The notes beneath the pieces are model-generated. The model was not told where the DNA came from, did no database searches, and saw only the letters and a program-made list of their open reading frames with translations. A stretch of DNA of 64,000 nucleotides, from the NCBI GenBank assembly GCA_039619475.1, contig CM077116.1, positions 298,076,464 through 298,140,463 on the forward strand. The letters are read 5' to 3'. This document shows, piece by piece, positions 21,379-35,032 of the stretch. How positions within the stretch are numbered: the stretch's first letter is position 1; each line of letters begins with the position of its first letter. Made by a program: the position numbers and the translations under genes. This DNA is from Icerya purchasi. Lineage: Eukaryota > Arthropoda > Insecta > Hemiptera > Monophlebidae.

Positions 21379-23440
21379 CAATCTGCAACTAATGTTGCTT
21401 CGTCGTTCCATTAAAAAATTTCGCGTGCAAAACCGAACCCTATCGACGAAAATTCAAACAGGTAACCAGTCGGTTTTGTTTTTTATTTGCTTTTTGGGGA
21501 GGCTTTCTCTTGCCAGACACAACAACAGTTTTTATTCGAACCCTGTGTACGGAAACCGTTTATCCCCTAGCGACATCCAAATTATTTTTTTACATACACA
21601 TTCATGCATCGAAGGTAAATGATCAATTGGTCGACATGATCAACAGATACTGATCAGTTCGCTTTAAAATTCTCTTACTTTAATATTGACCTTTGTTTAA
21701 GATTCATCATTTTTCCTTTCTTCTAATTCTCACTCCTTTTACATACGTACCCAGCCGCACTTCTACTACTGCGGCAATCAAGAACTTCACATCGTTCATA
21801 TGCTCTAGCTGTTCGCTCGTTTAATCGTATGTCTGTCTGCCTTTGTCGTCGCTCCTTTTTCGTTTCATTTCAACTTCATTCATTGTGATTTATCTTTTTC
21901 ATCATTCGAATAATTCATCTAAAATGCCGATCATCTTCGAGCGCTCTTTCATTTCTCTTGAGCGCTTTTACTTTTATTTTCAATTTTTAAGCCTTAAAAT
22001 TCCATACAGTGCTCTCTTTCATTCTCCCCTATCGTCCTCATAATTTTTTTGCTTAATCTCTTCAGTTTCTAACTAAAATATAACTAAAAAGCTTTTCGTT
22101 GACAAATCTAAAGAAAGAATGAAAAAGAGAACTTTACAGCCATATGAGAGTTTACTTTTCGATGCATATCGTATTGGTCGGATTATCTCGATAGCGGTAT
22201 TAATACTGAGGCTCGTGTTACACTCTTAAGCCCGAACCTACTTAGTATATACATTAGTAGCCTATCACCGGTTGAGATATAATCGTTTATTTCGTCAGAG
22301 TTTAAACATTAAAGACGTCAGAGCTTAAATTCGTAATTTAGAAACGTGAAATAAATAAATTTCCCTTATTAACAAACAAAATAAGCATAAATTAATTGAC
22401 TTTAATAAATCAAAATAAACATAGCATAACGCGTGTGCAACAAGAGCACCCAATTTAAAATAAAAATACACTTTTTAATTAGGTGCACCTCTTGTTATGA
22501 GATACCTGAAAACGCGTCTTTAATCCTGCGCGTTCCTTATCCAATTTTTCCTCACTTCTGTTCAAGTGTTATTTTTTTTCATCATCTATCCACTGTCCGT
22601 ACGTTTCGTTATTGTTCTTTTCTCGTGTCTTTCGTCTATTCGCCTATGTCCTTTTCGGCCCACTGGCTTAATTGTTGACGTTTCGTGAGCTGTTCGAATT
22701 TTCCTTACTTTCTTCGAATTTGTTTTAATGAAAATCGGCCAGCATTTCGTTGGCGGCAGAGAAGGATTTGCCTAAAGAGGATAGTTTTTAGCTTGCCAGT
22801 AGAAATGTGGTGACGAGAATCGCTATTTGAGTATGCGGAGAAAACTGCATAATGTCTAAAGCGGCCCCTATCAGTGATGAGTGATAGTTGAATTCCCGAT
22901 TTTGTGATCTGTTCGTCTTTCGAGTTCTGTTCGAAGGGCGCCGCGAGTACTTCGACCTTATCGGGGGTCAGGGCATAGGGAAGTATACAGTAGAACAACA
23001 TTGTAAATAGCCAATCAGGTATCGAATGTTTTCTAGGTACTTCTTCATTTTGAGTGAGCTACGTGCGGGTTATATACTCCACACTTTTTTTTTTTTTTTT
23101 GTTTCAAGCAATAGCATTTTATGTACGACTAACGCCACACTAGCGTCATCAGGTGCAACGAAGAGTACTGCATCTGACTAGCACAAGTTTTAACAACAAT
23201 ACCACCGAGTGACGACCTGGTGCAGCATAGAAAATAGCGAAACGTTATTGCAACTAAAAAAAGTCTACAGCTTTGAACGTAGCTGCCTATAATTTATTTA
23301 CATATAAAACAACTAATTTTTCTTTGTCTTATGTTTCTATTTCTTTTCGGATTGTATTTTATACTGACACTACCGTTGTAGCTTTGTGTAAAACAATTTA
23401 AAACATAAAACAATTTTTTTTTTTATTTATTTATTTATTT
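21375..23440. other. Intergenic; one A-tailed sequence, no gene seen
   Basis: No recognised coding motifs. A T-run at 23085-23101 followed by sequence down to about 23220 reads on the minus strand as GCACCTGATGACGCTAGTGT then a poly(A), which looks like the 3' end of a retroposed sequence of unknown family. Open frames at 22433-22678 (plus) and 22705-23001 (minus) have no identifiable domain. Confidence 0.5.
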
Positions 23441-23990
23441 ATTTTTTTTTTTTTTCATCTCCCCCTCTTTGGGCATGCCAGAAACGGATCTTCGCCCAAA
23501 AAAAGAATTAGTTAGATGTAGATTTAGTCAGCTATTGATAAAATGAAAGAACTGAGGATCGGAACAACGGAGATCGACGGAAACAGTAAGATATACGAAG
23601 CGCAATAAGGATTAGTTTAATAACAGACCGGAGCACAAAGAAGTAGATTACACGAAGGATGAATATTCAAAGAAGATATGGTCAGGATCGCAGACGGCTT
23701 TGTCGTCAGTATGAAGAGGATAATTAAAGGACAGTGCGAGACGAAAACGAAAACGTGAGGAAGCAAGAAGAGTATGGATTAAGACGTAAACGGATAATAG
23801 AGACAATAACGGAGCGGCGAAGCGAAGGAAAATTGTAAAACAAAGGCCGAGTAGGAAGATTAGGTTGGATGGAAAAATTTTAAGACGAAGGTTAATTGGA
23901 AAAGGAGGAGCATTAAAAATCTGACCAAAATTTAACATGAAATTTTTTACACACGGTGGGGGCAAATTAGAAGTGGGAATTTTAGTGAAT
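23441..23990 (-). pseudogene. I-like LINE 3' tail with poly(A)
   Basis: A T-run at 23441-23457 marks the poly(A) of a minus-strand copy. Just inside, minus translation gives LASSRFRFRLALSFNYPLH and then CDPDHIFFEYSSF. These match LPSSRFRFALSPSPFCSLH and CDSNHILFECSAL of the 46.5-50.3 kb element. Upstream the frame is lost in AT-rich pyrimidine stretches. A heavily 5'-truncated member of that family. Confidence 0.75.
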
Positions 23991-25559
23991 TAAAATTGGG
24001 AAAACGATTTAAAAATATTTACAAGTATGTCCAAGCTCGAAAAACAACAGATGTGTCTGTTTAGGTCTTTTAGTAAATTTTACGTAGAACAAAATTTGAA
24101 CGATTCATTATTTATAGCAGATTTGTTAGTTTTTCTTATCTAAATTTCGATATCAGTTTTCTGTTTAATTTAAATTTTTTCAAATTGAACAAAAACCGCG
24201 TGGGGTGACTTTCCGATTTGATTTTATTTGTGAAGTAGTTCGACATTTTTCTGCCGTAAAGGAAAAAATCAGGATTCACCGCTGCGATACGTGATGCGGT
24301 TCTTTTTATAATACAGCGATCAGAAACGACTTAATACGAATATGCTCTGGTACTGGTGGAAAAGGATTTATCAAAAAAAAAAAAAAAAAAAAAAAATTGA
24401 TGGTTTCAGACAATTTTCGATATTACATCATTTGGTACATCTTGACTACAATAAGAGCGGAATAAGTTCGGTCGTTAACATACCGTTTTCGATTCTCGGC
24501 TATAGGTAATAAAGTTGCTTTCGACCGATAGTCGATTCGGTGAGTTTTCACACCGATAATTACTCGAGTACCGCTAAGTTAATTATAACGAATAAAAGAT
24601 CGAAATTCAACGATATAAAGCCGAACGCGTTGGCAAATTAAAAATGCTTTGATTTTTCGGAGCGCTCTTAAGAATTTTGAAATTATTTATGAATTTTTTC
24701 TTTTATTAAAAACAAGAAAAGGAAAAAAGGAGAAAATCTGACAAAATATCGTTAAGAGTAATTCAAAACTCGAACCTGGACGACGGGCGCTGCAATTCGC
24801 TTAAAAAACCCTCGATACTCGGCTGAAAATATCCTTAATCATTCTGACAGGGATTTACAGCGATGCCCCGCGGCCCGGGCTGCTCGGCAAAACCGAGTCA
24901 GCTACAAATGCGTAATTTGCAAATAGTACGGAATGATGATCATGATATTTTTCTAACCCCTTTCGCGTTAACCATTCATTCGCTCTGTAATTTTCTACAT
25001 GCACCTCCGGTAGGTCGCGGTTAATCGTTCGGAAATGTCTTTTTGCCTGCGACCTTAGCGTCGGCGCGAGCACTATATTCAGAATTCGGGCTGATAGTGT
25101 GCTCGGCAACGTTCGCTCATTACTGCCGAAGTTCGGTAGACGGAAACCGTTTGCAAATCTCAGTTATGCGTATTAATAAAAGTTGCTGCCAAATATTTAT
25201 TGACGTGAAAATAATCGGGAATTTCGGGCGACGAATTAACTCCGCGCCATTGGCTGTAACCGTGCCGCCTTTTTCTTAATTACTGCCGAACACTGTCCGA
25301 CCACCTTCCGGTCGGCGTGTACGGTCTATACTCGATTATCCGCTATCGCAGCAAAAATTAATTTTAAAACCGCACATCATTCGCAGCGATAACTTTGACC
25401 GATTTTATATCGACAAAAGAGCAGAGAATTTGCCAGCTTACACAGCTTTGTGCACCTCCACGCTGCAGATATAAGAAATCATCATTCATTTTATAGCGTA
25501 GAGCTTTTTGTAGAAGATCGACGAACTTGCATTAAGCCCGTTTGATAAAGAGCACATTT
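23991..25559. other. Intergenic, no gene seen
   Basis: An A-run at 24376-24397 and a stretch of average GC (24780-25450) with short frames on both strands, none with motifs. The minus frame 24855-25109 and plus frame 25043-25279 are unmatched. Confidence 0.5.
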
Positions 25560-26560
25560 CGAATATCGAAGCATTTGTTGTTCAATGGAAGCGCGTCAAT
25601 TAAAAAGTCTATATTTATCTGTTGTTATTAGTGCTATGTCATCATGTTCCGCGCGTTTTTGTATGTTCCGTATGTATCTTAAGAAAACAATATTGCGGCT
25701 AGCAGAGTACCTTGCGGTACGCCGTATTTCATTGAGAGAGTTTTGCTGTACGTATCCAACGGCACCACTTCTGTTATTCAACTAATCCGCGAACCAACTT
25801 AGTCCCTTTCCTACAATCGCTATATTTCTCAGTTCATTTAATAGAGTGTCTAACGGAGTCAAAAACTTTTGATAAGTTAATGAACAACACTAAATAATGA
25901 TTTCGTGTCGAGAAGTTAGTATAAATGAAATCCGTAAAGTCACCTAACAGCGTTGAGGTATTTTTATCCTTTTGAAACCCGTACTGATGCTCTGGTATAA
26001 CATTATTTATTGTAACGTATTTTTACAATTGATTTGCAATGTGTTTTTCCACGATTTTCCCTATTATTGATTGTTTAGCTATAGGTCGGTAATTACTGCA
26101 ATTCGTGAATTTACCTTTTTTTTTTTATATACATATATGGGTCTTATTTCGGCTATTTTATGTTCATTCGGTATCGTTGCTGTACGAGTGGAGGCATTAA
26201 CTATTTTGGTAACATATGGAGCTATCTTAAGTTTTATAAGTTTTATATCTTTTATACTTATCCTATCTAAACCCTGCCCTTTCTTGGCTTTTTTAAAGAT
26301 TCATCATATTTATATGACAGAAATTCTATTGATTTCATTTCCTCCATATTCGCCGTTTATTGAATTTAATATATCGTGATATCTGTTTAATAAACTTGAG
26401 TTCGTTCCAGTTTCTATTAATTGATTTTTTTTTGTATTTTTGTGTATTCCAATTGTTACTACTGTCGTCACTTGATTGACGTTTAGTTTCTACCTGTGTA
26501 AAAGCGGATTTTTTTTTCTTTACCTATTATATTGCTATTGAAACGATGTGCTATGTTTTT
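25560..26560 (-). pseudogene. CR1/Jockey-type LINE reverse transcriptase relic
   Basis: Minus-strand reading gives, 5' to 3': APYVTKIVNASTRTATIPNE and HKIAEIRPIY (about 26140-26220), NCSNYRPIAKQSIIGKIVEK (about 26050-26100), IPEHQYGFQKDKNTSTLLGD, and LFINLSKVFDSVRHSI (motif A; relatives have FIDLSKAFD) near 25860-25920. A decayed GVPQGT-like motif B follows near 25710. Order and spacing are those of a CR1/Jockey-superfamily RT. Multiple stops, a degraded motif A (D changed to N) and no FADD block show a dead copy. Confidence 0.75.
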
Positions 26561-28639
26561 TCTTATCAGTTAGGTTAATTTTGTGTTACGAGTTCCACTA
26601 ACATAAAACGACGTACTTACTATAATGCTGTTAACCGATAAAACATGGAAGCGATAAACAACTTCCTATCATAATTAATACCTTATTTTCTCATTCGAAT
26701 CGCGGAACCACTGATATCGTATCAATATAAAACAGTGTAACGTAGAGGTGTAGTTGAGTAAATTTCGAAACGAAGCTGACTAAGGATGGGTGCAAATAGT
26801 ACACATAGAGCGGCCAAACAGAGCTTTTTGGTTTTTAAATTTGTACTTTTTTAATTATTCGAAGCAACTAAAGTGTTTCTTAATGTTAATTACTCTTTTG
26901 AAGAACCGGTTCTCATCGAAGAAAACGAATTTAGAATACATTATTGATTTTAAATATTCAGTAAAGCGTATCGGCGAAAATATTTTTATTGCCGAATTAG
27001 TGTTGTAATAATGTCGGAATTAAAACAAAAATCGGGAAAAGAAAGAAAAACGTTATTTTCAACGAAACAAAAACCGTTAAACAAAACCGATCCCCCCCAT
27101 CGAATCAAGTATAACTACTCGAATCGCCGTCATTAATAAGGAGCGTATAAATTTCATGGTTACAGCGAACTTTACTACGGCTGTCGCGATAATTCTGGTC
27201 GAGATGGCAGGAAAAGAATTTTTAGATGAAAAAACAAAGAAAATTTACCAAATCATTTTTTTAATTTTTTTAAATTTATGTACATAACTTTCATTGTATA
27301 CAAAGGCGGTATTTTATAATTGAGAGGGTGAAAAAAAAAACAATAATTAAACCAAATATTTAAATGAAATAAATTATTCCGTTTTTTTTTTTTTTTTTTT
27401 AAATTATTTATTTCGCTAGAGCATGATGATATTCACCATGGCAAGAAGATCTTTTCGATTGTCTTGATACATTAAATGGGAACTACTATTTCAGTTCCGT
27501 AACTGACGCTATTGCTGTTGTAAAATTCAAAATGGTGCATTAATAAAGGATTGGAAACGATTGTGGCCAGTTATAAGGCACGAATTGGGACTTTTTCCTC
27601 CCGGTATATCGTTGACATTAGGAATAAATGGATGTGTCGGTCTTTCGTTTCAGCTATGGTTATATAAAAATTCTGCTGTTCGGTTTTTCAGCAGTTCGAC
27701 ATTGTCATTTCCATCTTTTAATATGATGTTATAGCTCGGAATTTTATTCAGTCGGAGATTAGGCGCTACTGTTGAATTTGTTTTGTGTGCCTGAAGAATA
27801 TAAAGTAACAAATTTCGTCGAATTTTCTAAAGAATTTGCTGAGTGTCTTTCTTGGACAGTTTCAGAAAGGACCCAGAACATAAATAACGATAGTTTTGAA
27901 ATCCGATTCAATATATTTAAAATTCTTTTCACTTCTGCCGATAAATTCATTTAATCAATTCATTTTATTAAATTCGTTTAATCAATTCATTTAATAAATT
28001 CGTTTAATCAATTCATTTGATAAATTCGTTTACTCGGGTTTTTCTCGTTAAAATCCCGACAGAACGAAAAGCTGACTTCGATAATTGTACTAAATTAATG
28101 TTTGTTGCGCAGATAAATACTTTTCTATAAATGAATAAAAAACTTTTAAATTCAATATAAACGAACATATTAGGAAAGTCGTTTCCTTTTGCGTCACCGT
28201 TAAAAGCGGTAGAATCAACCTGGGTACGTATTAGATGAGACCGAAATTGAATTTGGTGCGGGATGGAACGCGTAAAGAAAGCTTAAATTTGGTGTCGAGA
28301 ATACCATACTCAGTAAGAAAAGAAAAAAAAAAAACACATCAAAGGCGATTTTACACACCTATAACATATATTTAAAAGAAAACACAATATTATTAAAGAC
28401 GAGAATGCAGGATAAATCGTAATCACTCGGAAAATACAAATATATGTACGGTGCTGTTTTTTTTTTTTTTTTTCTATTGGGTTTCGTCAACGAGAATATT
28501 AACCTAAGAAATGGAAAGAACGAGAAAATAAAACTGTATTCTTAAATATTTAAGAATAGAGAATAAAAATAATTTGAAGGTGGGACTAACAGAAGCAGAA
28601 TGAAAGGAGGGAATTTAAGGGGAGTAGGAATACAAAGAG
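26561..28639. other. Intergenic; 26-bp tandem repeat inside
   Basis: AT-rich with T- and A-runs (27383-27400, 28456-28474). A frame open on both strands at 27759-27954 shows no family motif. Confidence 0.5.
27941..28034. repeat. 26-bp tandem repeat, about 3.5 copies
   Basis: The unit ATAAATTCGTTTAATCAATT plus CATTTA is repeated with small changes. Each unit is itself two related halves (AATTCRTTTAAT). Confidence 0.85.
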
Positions 28640-28659
28640 GCATAAAATCATTAAAATGC

Positions 28660-30198
28660 TCATGGAATGAAATATAAACGGAAATATGCTTGAATACATA
28701 AAAAACTTTCTGTCAAATAGGACTTTCCAGGTTCGCATTCAAGATGTCTTATCCCTCTCAAAAATACAAGAAAATGGCACACCGCAGGGCTCTATAATTA
28801 GCCCAACTTTGTTCATAATTGGTATATCAGATATATCTAAAATCATAGATCCTCCAGTCAAATACGAACTGTTTGCTGACTACTTAGTCATTTATATGAC
28901 TTCCTTAAGCTTAGATAATCTAAATAGCACTTTACAGTCTACAAAACGAACAAACTGCTTGATTGGGCTTCATCAAATGGACTATCCTTCTCAATGAATA
29001 AAACAAAAGCAATCAGATTCAGTAAAAAACGAATTAAACCTCCAGATTGTAATGTCCACCTAAGTAATAATACACTAGTTCAAAGTTTCGATAACATAAG
29101 AATTTTAGGACTAGAAATAGATCGAAAATTATCTTTTGGAAAACACATAGAAGACTTAAAAACAAACTGTGTCATAAATCTCTTAGTGTGATAAAAATGG
29201 TTTCTCATACCAAATGGGGTGCAGATAGAAAATCTATAAAAGAAACCTTTACTCGGCGCTGACTCTTTCCAAGTTGGACTACGGCTCCGTGATTTGCAGT
29301 AGTGCCAAAGAAAATGTTCTGAAAAAACTGGGCACCGTTCAAAATTCAGCTCTAAGACTCATTACAGGAGCATTTTACACCAGCCCAATTGCTAGCCTTC
29401 ACGTAGAATCAAACATCTTTCCATTGCAACATAGAAGAATTTTCTCATCCCTGAAATACTATAGAAAAATGATTTCAAATTTAACGAATCCTACTTCCGA
29501 AAAAACTATTTCGCCAAACTTTATTCAACTATATGAGAAATACCCAAAAACTTCGATGGCCATTGCGAATACGATGCCTAAATACAATTAAAAACATCAA
29601 CTTCGGCACACCACAGACATCGTAAAGGACATAAGAGAACTAACACCATGGCACACAACCTTTCAAGAAACCATAGCAGACTTAAACCGACGCGAAAAAA
29701 TGGACTCGTCCTTAACCAGACATATCAGAAAGGTGACTCGCTCAGCTTGGCAAAAAGAGTGGAATCGAATCTCTCCAATCCAAAACAAACTACGCCGCAT
29801 CGAAAACGAAATTGCCGACTGGGAAACCAACTATTGGAGGACAAGATGAAACAGTTATTTCGAGACTTAGAATAAGGCACTGCTAATTTAGCCACTAGTA
29901 CATCCTCGACAAGGAGCCGGCGCTCATTTGTGAAATCTGCGCAGAGACTTTCTCGGTAGACCACCTCTTCACATGCAAAAAGTGCGAAACACAGCGAGCA
30001 GTCTGCGACATGGTAGGAAAACCTATACCAGAACACCTTTACAACGACAGATCAAACTGTGAAAATGTACTAACATACCTAAAAAATGTAAATATGTATA
30101 ATAGTATCTAGATAAGTTAACTGTTAAGATGTAATATATTCGTCGCAAATGGCTCCATTGTCCAGCGACAATAAATAAATATATTTAAAAAAAAAAGT
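28660..30198 (+). pseudogene. I-like LINE relic B, RT and tail
   Basis: The same family as 5.65-7.39 kb but better kept. The first frame holds GNMLEYIKNFLSNRTF, NGTPQGSIISPTLFIIGISD (motif B) and LFADYLVIYM (motif C, FADD altered to FADY). The second frame holds MNKTKAIRFSKKR and ILGLEIDRKLSFGKHI. Then come LSKLDYGSVICSSA and NSALRLITGAFYTSPI. The tail gives NKLRRIENEIADWETNYWRT and the C-x2-C-H block PALICEICAETFSVDHLFTC. The element ends ...CAGCGACAATAAATAAATAT then an A-run at 30187-30196. RNase H, expected between RT and tail, is not visible, suggesting an internal deletion. 5'-truncated and frameshifted several times. Confidence 0.85.
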
Positions 30199-30394
30199 TT
30201 CAATTTGAAAAGAGGAGAAGGATGATTGTTTAGTGAAAAAGGGTGAACATTCAAATAAAACATGATATCGTGGTCATAAAGAAATTAATGAGAAGAGGAT
30301 TGAAAAAAACAAAATGGAGTAGGCATGAAAAGCCGAGAAAATTATGTTAGAGTCCACAGATAATGACTTCCCGAAATTTTTTTTATATATACAT

Positions 30395-30955
30395 ATCATC
30401 ATCATCATCATTATCAGTGTTTAGGAAACCCGACGGCTGGTTTACCAGTACCCTTCTTTAGCTTGGAATATAACGGCATTCCAGTTTTCCTCAGCAGAGT
30501 GTTCATGAAGATAATTCTAGGACGACCGGCTGTTTTTTCCCCATATTATCTTATCTTCTATTATGTGTGTTCTAATACATTCTAGTTCTTCGGCAAAGTA
30601 TGCCCTAACTACTAGGCTGTGTTTTAAGAATCCGTTGCAAAATATTTAAATTCTTCATCTTTTATTCCTCCCAGTTTTCTGCAACTTCTCTCTCTGGCAC
30701 CACATTTTGAATGCTTCAATCTTGTTTCACTCAGCGTTTCCGTGTTGTAGCAAACAACCAAACAAATATTTTAACTAAATTTTTTCAGAAATTTATGGGC
30801 AATGATTCTTGTTCGCGAACACCATTTTACTTACTGCAAAATACCACTGCCAATTTCCCGCTCACAATCCGTGTTATATTTTATCGCTTGACCGAAATGC
30901 GTGAACGCTGATACTGTTTGACCAACACTACCGCTATCTTAGTCTTTTTTAGATA
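30395..30955 (-). pseudogene. RTE-like LINE 3' relic with GAT-repeat tail
   Basis: Minus-strand reading in several frames gives CEREIGSGI, VFANKNHCP, a C-L-L-Q-H-G-N-A-E segment, IEAFKMWCQRE (family FE.WC.RR), and KTAGRPRIIFMNTL. This is the post-RT order of RTE-type ORFs and parallels the C-terminus of the 12.0 kb element. The 3' end is CTGATAATGATGATGATGAT, a simple-repeat tail at 30397-30418. Frames shift repeatedly. The R1-like relic begins at about 30990 in the opposite orientation. Confidence 0.65.
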
Positions 30956-30989
30956 TTAATCTTCATTTCGTGTTTATTTATATTGTCTA

Positions 30990-32090
30990 ACCTTTGCATC
31001 GCACGCCGACGATCTATATCTAGTATTTGAATCATGCCATTATAAGCAAATAGAAATTATTTCAAAATACCTGGAGGGAGCTATAGATGTTCTAAGTTCA
31101 GTTTTTCTGTGTTTGGTAACCTTAGAATTGTTAGCCGAGATTCCAGTTTTTCGCTAGTACCCGGAAATTCAGTATTTCATAACCCCCTTTTAAAATATCT
31201 CGGAATAATAGTGGTTAAAAATCTCGACTTTTATTTCTCACTATAACACGATTACCTCTAAATGTGATTACCTTTACACAAAATGCTTAGGGGTTGTCAT
31301 TTAGAGAGCGGTGCGTACTCTACAAAGGATTGACTCAGACCTTGTATGGGTATGGTGCCGCTGTCTATGTCAAAAAAACGAGTTTTACGTCAAGTAAATA
31401 AGCAACAGAGGAAATTTCTGTTACGTATGTCTTCGTTGTGTAAAACTTCTCCTACCTCGGCAGCTTGTGTGATCTCCTGACAATGGATTTATATCTCATT
31501 TGTAGGGCTATAATCAACGAGCACAGGTTAATAGCCGATTTGACATCTATGAAACAATTAGGCTTTCTAGAAAATAACTTTCTTTCCAAAAAGTTATTTA
31601 GGAAAGATGTGGATAAAATAATACCGGATGAGTGGCAGAGAGATGGTGGGATAACGACTCCAACATTCGAGTTCTTGCCCGATGTTTCTCTCAGACTAAA
31701 GTTGAAAAACAGGAAATTAAATTTTTTCAACACGCAGGTGTTTCCCGGAAGCATGGCGAGTTTCAATCCTACTTATATAGGCTTGGACTTGCCGATGCTC
31801 CCGAGGGCATATTTCGTTCATTACACTTACGCGCTTAGTCGATGACCTGAAACACTTTCTGTTTTATTGCCCTGCCCTTGCTTCCGGTATTCGTGACTCC
31901 TATAACTTAGAACCTTTACGCACTTCACTTATTCTCGACAGAAGAAACTATGCGGCCTCCCTCGGATATACCGAAAGGGCAATGCGTTTAAAATTTACTC
32001 TGTCCAATCAGCATGTCCATCATCCTCGGGAATATTATTCTTATAATATCCAATCTATAAAAGTATATTCAATTCATATTCGTTTTCAGC
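30990..32090 (+). pseudogene. R1-like LINE relic, RT end and C-terminal domain
   Basis: Starts with SHADDLYLVFE (RT motif C; relatives YADDL). Then come QIEIISKYLEGAIDVLSSVF (two frames) and a frame open at 31465-31845 containing TPTFEFLPDVSLRLKL. An overlapping frame reads SRKHGEFQSYLYRLGLADAP, followed by LKHFLFYCPALASG (cysteine end). The F.P......L then HG.F..YL...G pattern and the terminal HxxF.CP segment are characteristic of R1-clade ORF2. At least three frameshifts and no poly(A). It shares its family with the 38.4-40.9 kb relic. Confidence 0.75.
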
Positions 32091-35032
32091 TCACTCTTTC
32101 TGGCAATATATGTTAATATAGTTTATGTTCGATTAGACTAAAAAAAAATTTCGAGTATAAATATTTGTAGGTTAATTAAAATTTTTTCGATCTGGCGTAT
32201 TCTGAGTATAATTACTTGCGATTTGTGTAAAATTCCGTGAAGTTGCGCGGCACGACAAAAAAAATTCTCGTAGCAGGGCATTATTGTAGAGTTAAATTCG
32301 AGGCAATAATTCTCGCTGCTGCGGCATAATTTTTTATGCTCAATCGCCTTCGCTATTTTATTTCTACGAAGAAAGCTGCATTTCTTTGAGCATAAAGTAA
32401 TTTGACAGGCCCGGACCGCCGTCACTCGCCGGTAATGTATCAGCGGTGAACTTAATTTAGCCGTCCCGAAGTAGAGTAACACATAGAAACGGAACAACGG
32501 CAAACGACTGCGTCAATGTAACGTTTCGGCGATTGAAGTTGAAACTAATTTCTATCGAGGAGACCTTACAGCTAACGAAATTCTCGAAATCGCTATTAAT
32601 TTCTAATTTCACTTCCAAGAAAACTTATTTTTCTTTTCCGATTCAATTTATTTTATAATGAACTTTCAAACAAATTGAAAATTGAAATTTTTTTTTTTCG
32701 ATAGCGAGCTTTTAAGAGATTTTTCGACTCCGCGTCTTCTTTGCCCCCCTGCCCACCCCCACCGACACCGACCGCCTGTCAACTCGCTATGACATTTTTT
32801 TTCCCTTTAAAGGGCTCCTCCAGCAGGAAGAATTGAAAGTCTAAAATGAGTTCGAGTACTTCAATTGTGTGTGCGCGCGTCATTAAAAGTCGCATTGAGA
32901 AAAATTAAAACATTTCAATTTCAATTTAAATCGGTAACGTCGGTAAAATATTTCCGTAAAAAATTGTTAATTTACCGGGACTTTTTTTTCCCTATCAACT
33001 TGATGGAACTTTTTTCACCAACTTTTCCCACGCTGTTTCATTTTTTCAAAATAAGTCTACCATAACTTGCGCACGATCAACTTAAACGTTGTTAAATTTT
33101 ATTGTCAAATTTTAAAGTACCCGTGAAAATTAATAGAGCATTCGAGATTATTTTGAAAAACGAATTCGTACACTAGTTGGAGATATTAATCAAATTTCCA
33201 GGTTATTGGTGCCCGGTGTGTCTTGTATATCGTATTTACTTTGCCTCTACAATTACACCTTGTATAAACGCGTGCTCCGTATAATTAATCTAAGAATAAC
33301 AGTGAGATCTTATTTCAGAGTTATCGATGAGGCGAGTCTACGAACATGATAATTAAATGCGGTGCAAAAAATTTTACGAACTACGCCATTTTGAAATAGA
33401 CAGCTACACATTTCGACGGCTTTTGAGCAATACATCAAATGAGACGAATTCTTCTTTCGTCCGTCTTTGAAAAAATTCAATCTCAAAATTATGTTTTTTA
33501 AAGAAACAGAAAAGTCAATAGAAACTCTTTTATCCACAAAATAAGTTGGAAGAAGTTTAGAAAGTTTTAAACTCCAACTCGGTGCAAACTTGTTTAGAAA
33601 AATCTGATATTTTCAAAGATGTAAAGATAACAGCGCGCGGGGGGGGGGGCTTCCTCTTTTTAATAAAAAACTACAATTAGCGATTTTTTAAAAAAATTAT
33701 GCGGTAAATCTGATTAGATAAATTACTGGCAACTACGGCGATGGAACGGCTGCGATAAAAATAACGTAGTTAAAAATAAAGCCTAAAACTACCGGCTGAC
33801 AGGGGAAAAAAAATAAACCAGGGAAATTATAATAACGGGGAAAAACACATAGAGCAAATATATTGACCTGCGCGGGAAATTTACGGTAAATTTTAAATTT
33901 TGCCAGTAACGTCTGATAACAGATTAATAATTTTGCTGAGAACCCTCTTAAAATGAGTAAATTGTGCATCATCGGTATACTAAAAATTATTATTATGTAA
34001 TAACAAGCGATGTGAGAACTTGGTTGCGGTGTAATCACAATTAATAAATTACTAGGGGGCACCGGAAAAACTAATTATAGACACCGGAGATATTTTAGGA
34101 GTTTTTCGAGTCGTCAAATAGGGCAAATCACATTCCGGTTTATTGAACGGAAAATATTAATATCTAACTAGAGCGCGTTGATGACTGAAAAATTACTTTC
34201 ATGAAATAATAGTAAAAATGATTTGCGAGTTATCATTACAAAAACAGATTTCAAAGATTAAGCAAAACGACGTACGCATTTACCGGTGGTGAGCAATCAT
34301 TACACATTATCCGGTATTTAGCGAATATTCGAAAAAAGATATAACGCAGTTGGAAGATAGTTGAGTAATTTAAGAAAAAGAAAAAGAAAAAGAAGTGGTA
34401 CAGTCATGATGACTGCCGACAGAAGTGAAAGTCTTAAAAATGAATCATTTTGCAAAAAATAACAAAGCACCTATTCTATTTTTGACAATTTAAACCAATA
34501 AACAATAATTTCGTGATATTAAATTTCGTAAAATTAAATTTTACAATAAAAGAAACTATTTTCTAAAATGAAAATTGGGGAGAACCTTTTCAGCATTTTT
34601 TAAACCAACGATTTCAATAATATACGGTAAGAAAACCGTAATTTCGCATTAGTAAACATGTTTTTAAAATTCAACGAATAAATCTAAAAAATTATTATAA
34701 AATTTTATCGAAATTTTTAATTTTAAAATCCGCGACCAAAATGTCATTGAACTACTCGAAATCTGTTTTACCACGCTGGTAAGATAACTTTCTAAGCCAC
34801 TTTGAAATGCTCATTGCAATAATGTATGGCATAGGTCAAATATTAGAGTAAATAAAAAAAGTAATAAAAAACAAATAATATCAAATATTTAAACGCAAAT
34901 ATTGATACGAATATTGGAAATTGTATTTGAAAATAAATGCTTCATTTTTATTATTCTATATAACAAGCTAATAAAAGCGTGTTAAAAATATTAACATATT
35001 TAATATTCACTGTTGTACTGCACTGTGATCCT
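32091..35032. other. Intergenic, no gene seen
   Basis: No recognised coding motifs. A G11 run lies at 33639-33649, with pyrimidine-rich GC patches near 32745-32780. Short frames (32138-32503, 33310-33537, 33733-34062, all minus) have no domain. A GAAAAA-type purine run lies at 34374-34395. Confidence 0.55.

Noticed and set aside
22705..23001. 98-codon minus frame, considered as a LINE RNase H piece
   Set aside because: No catalytic motif or tail motif found in it or its flanks.
24855..25279. Opposing frames in a GC-average stretch, considered as a host exon
   Set aside because: No recognisable motif and no splice-consistent structure; the composition alone is not enough.
27759..27954. Frame open on both strands over the same interval
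   Set aside because: Short, unmatched, and expected by chance in low-stop AT sequence; no repeats or motif support it.
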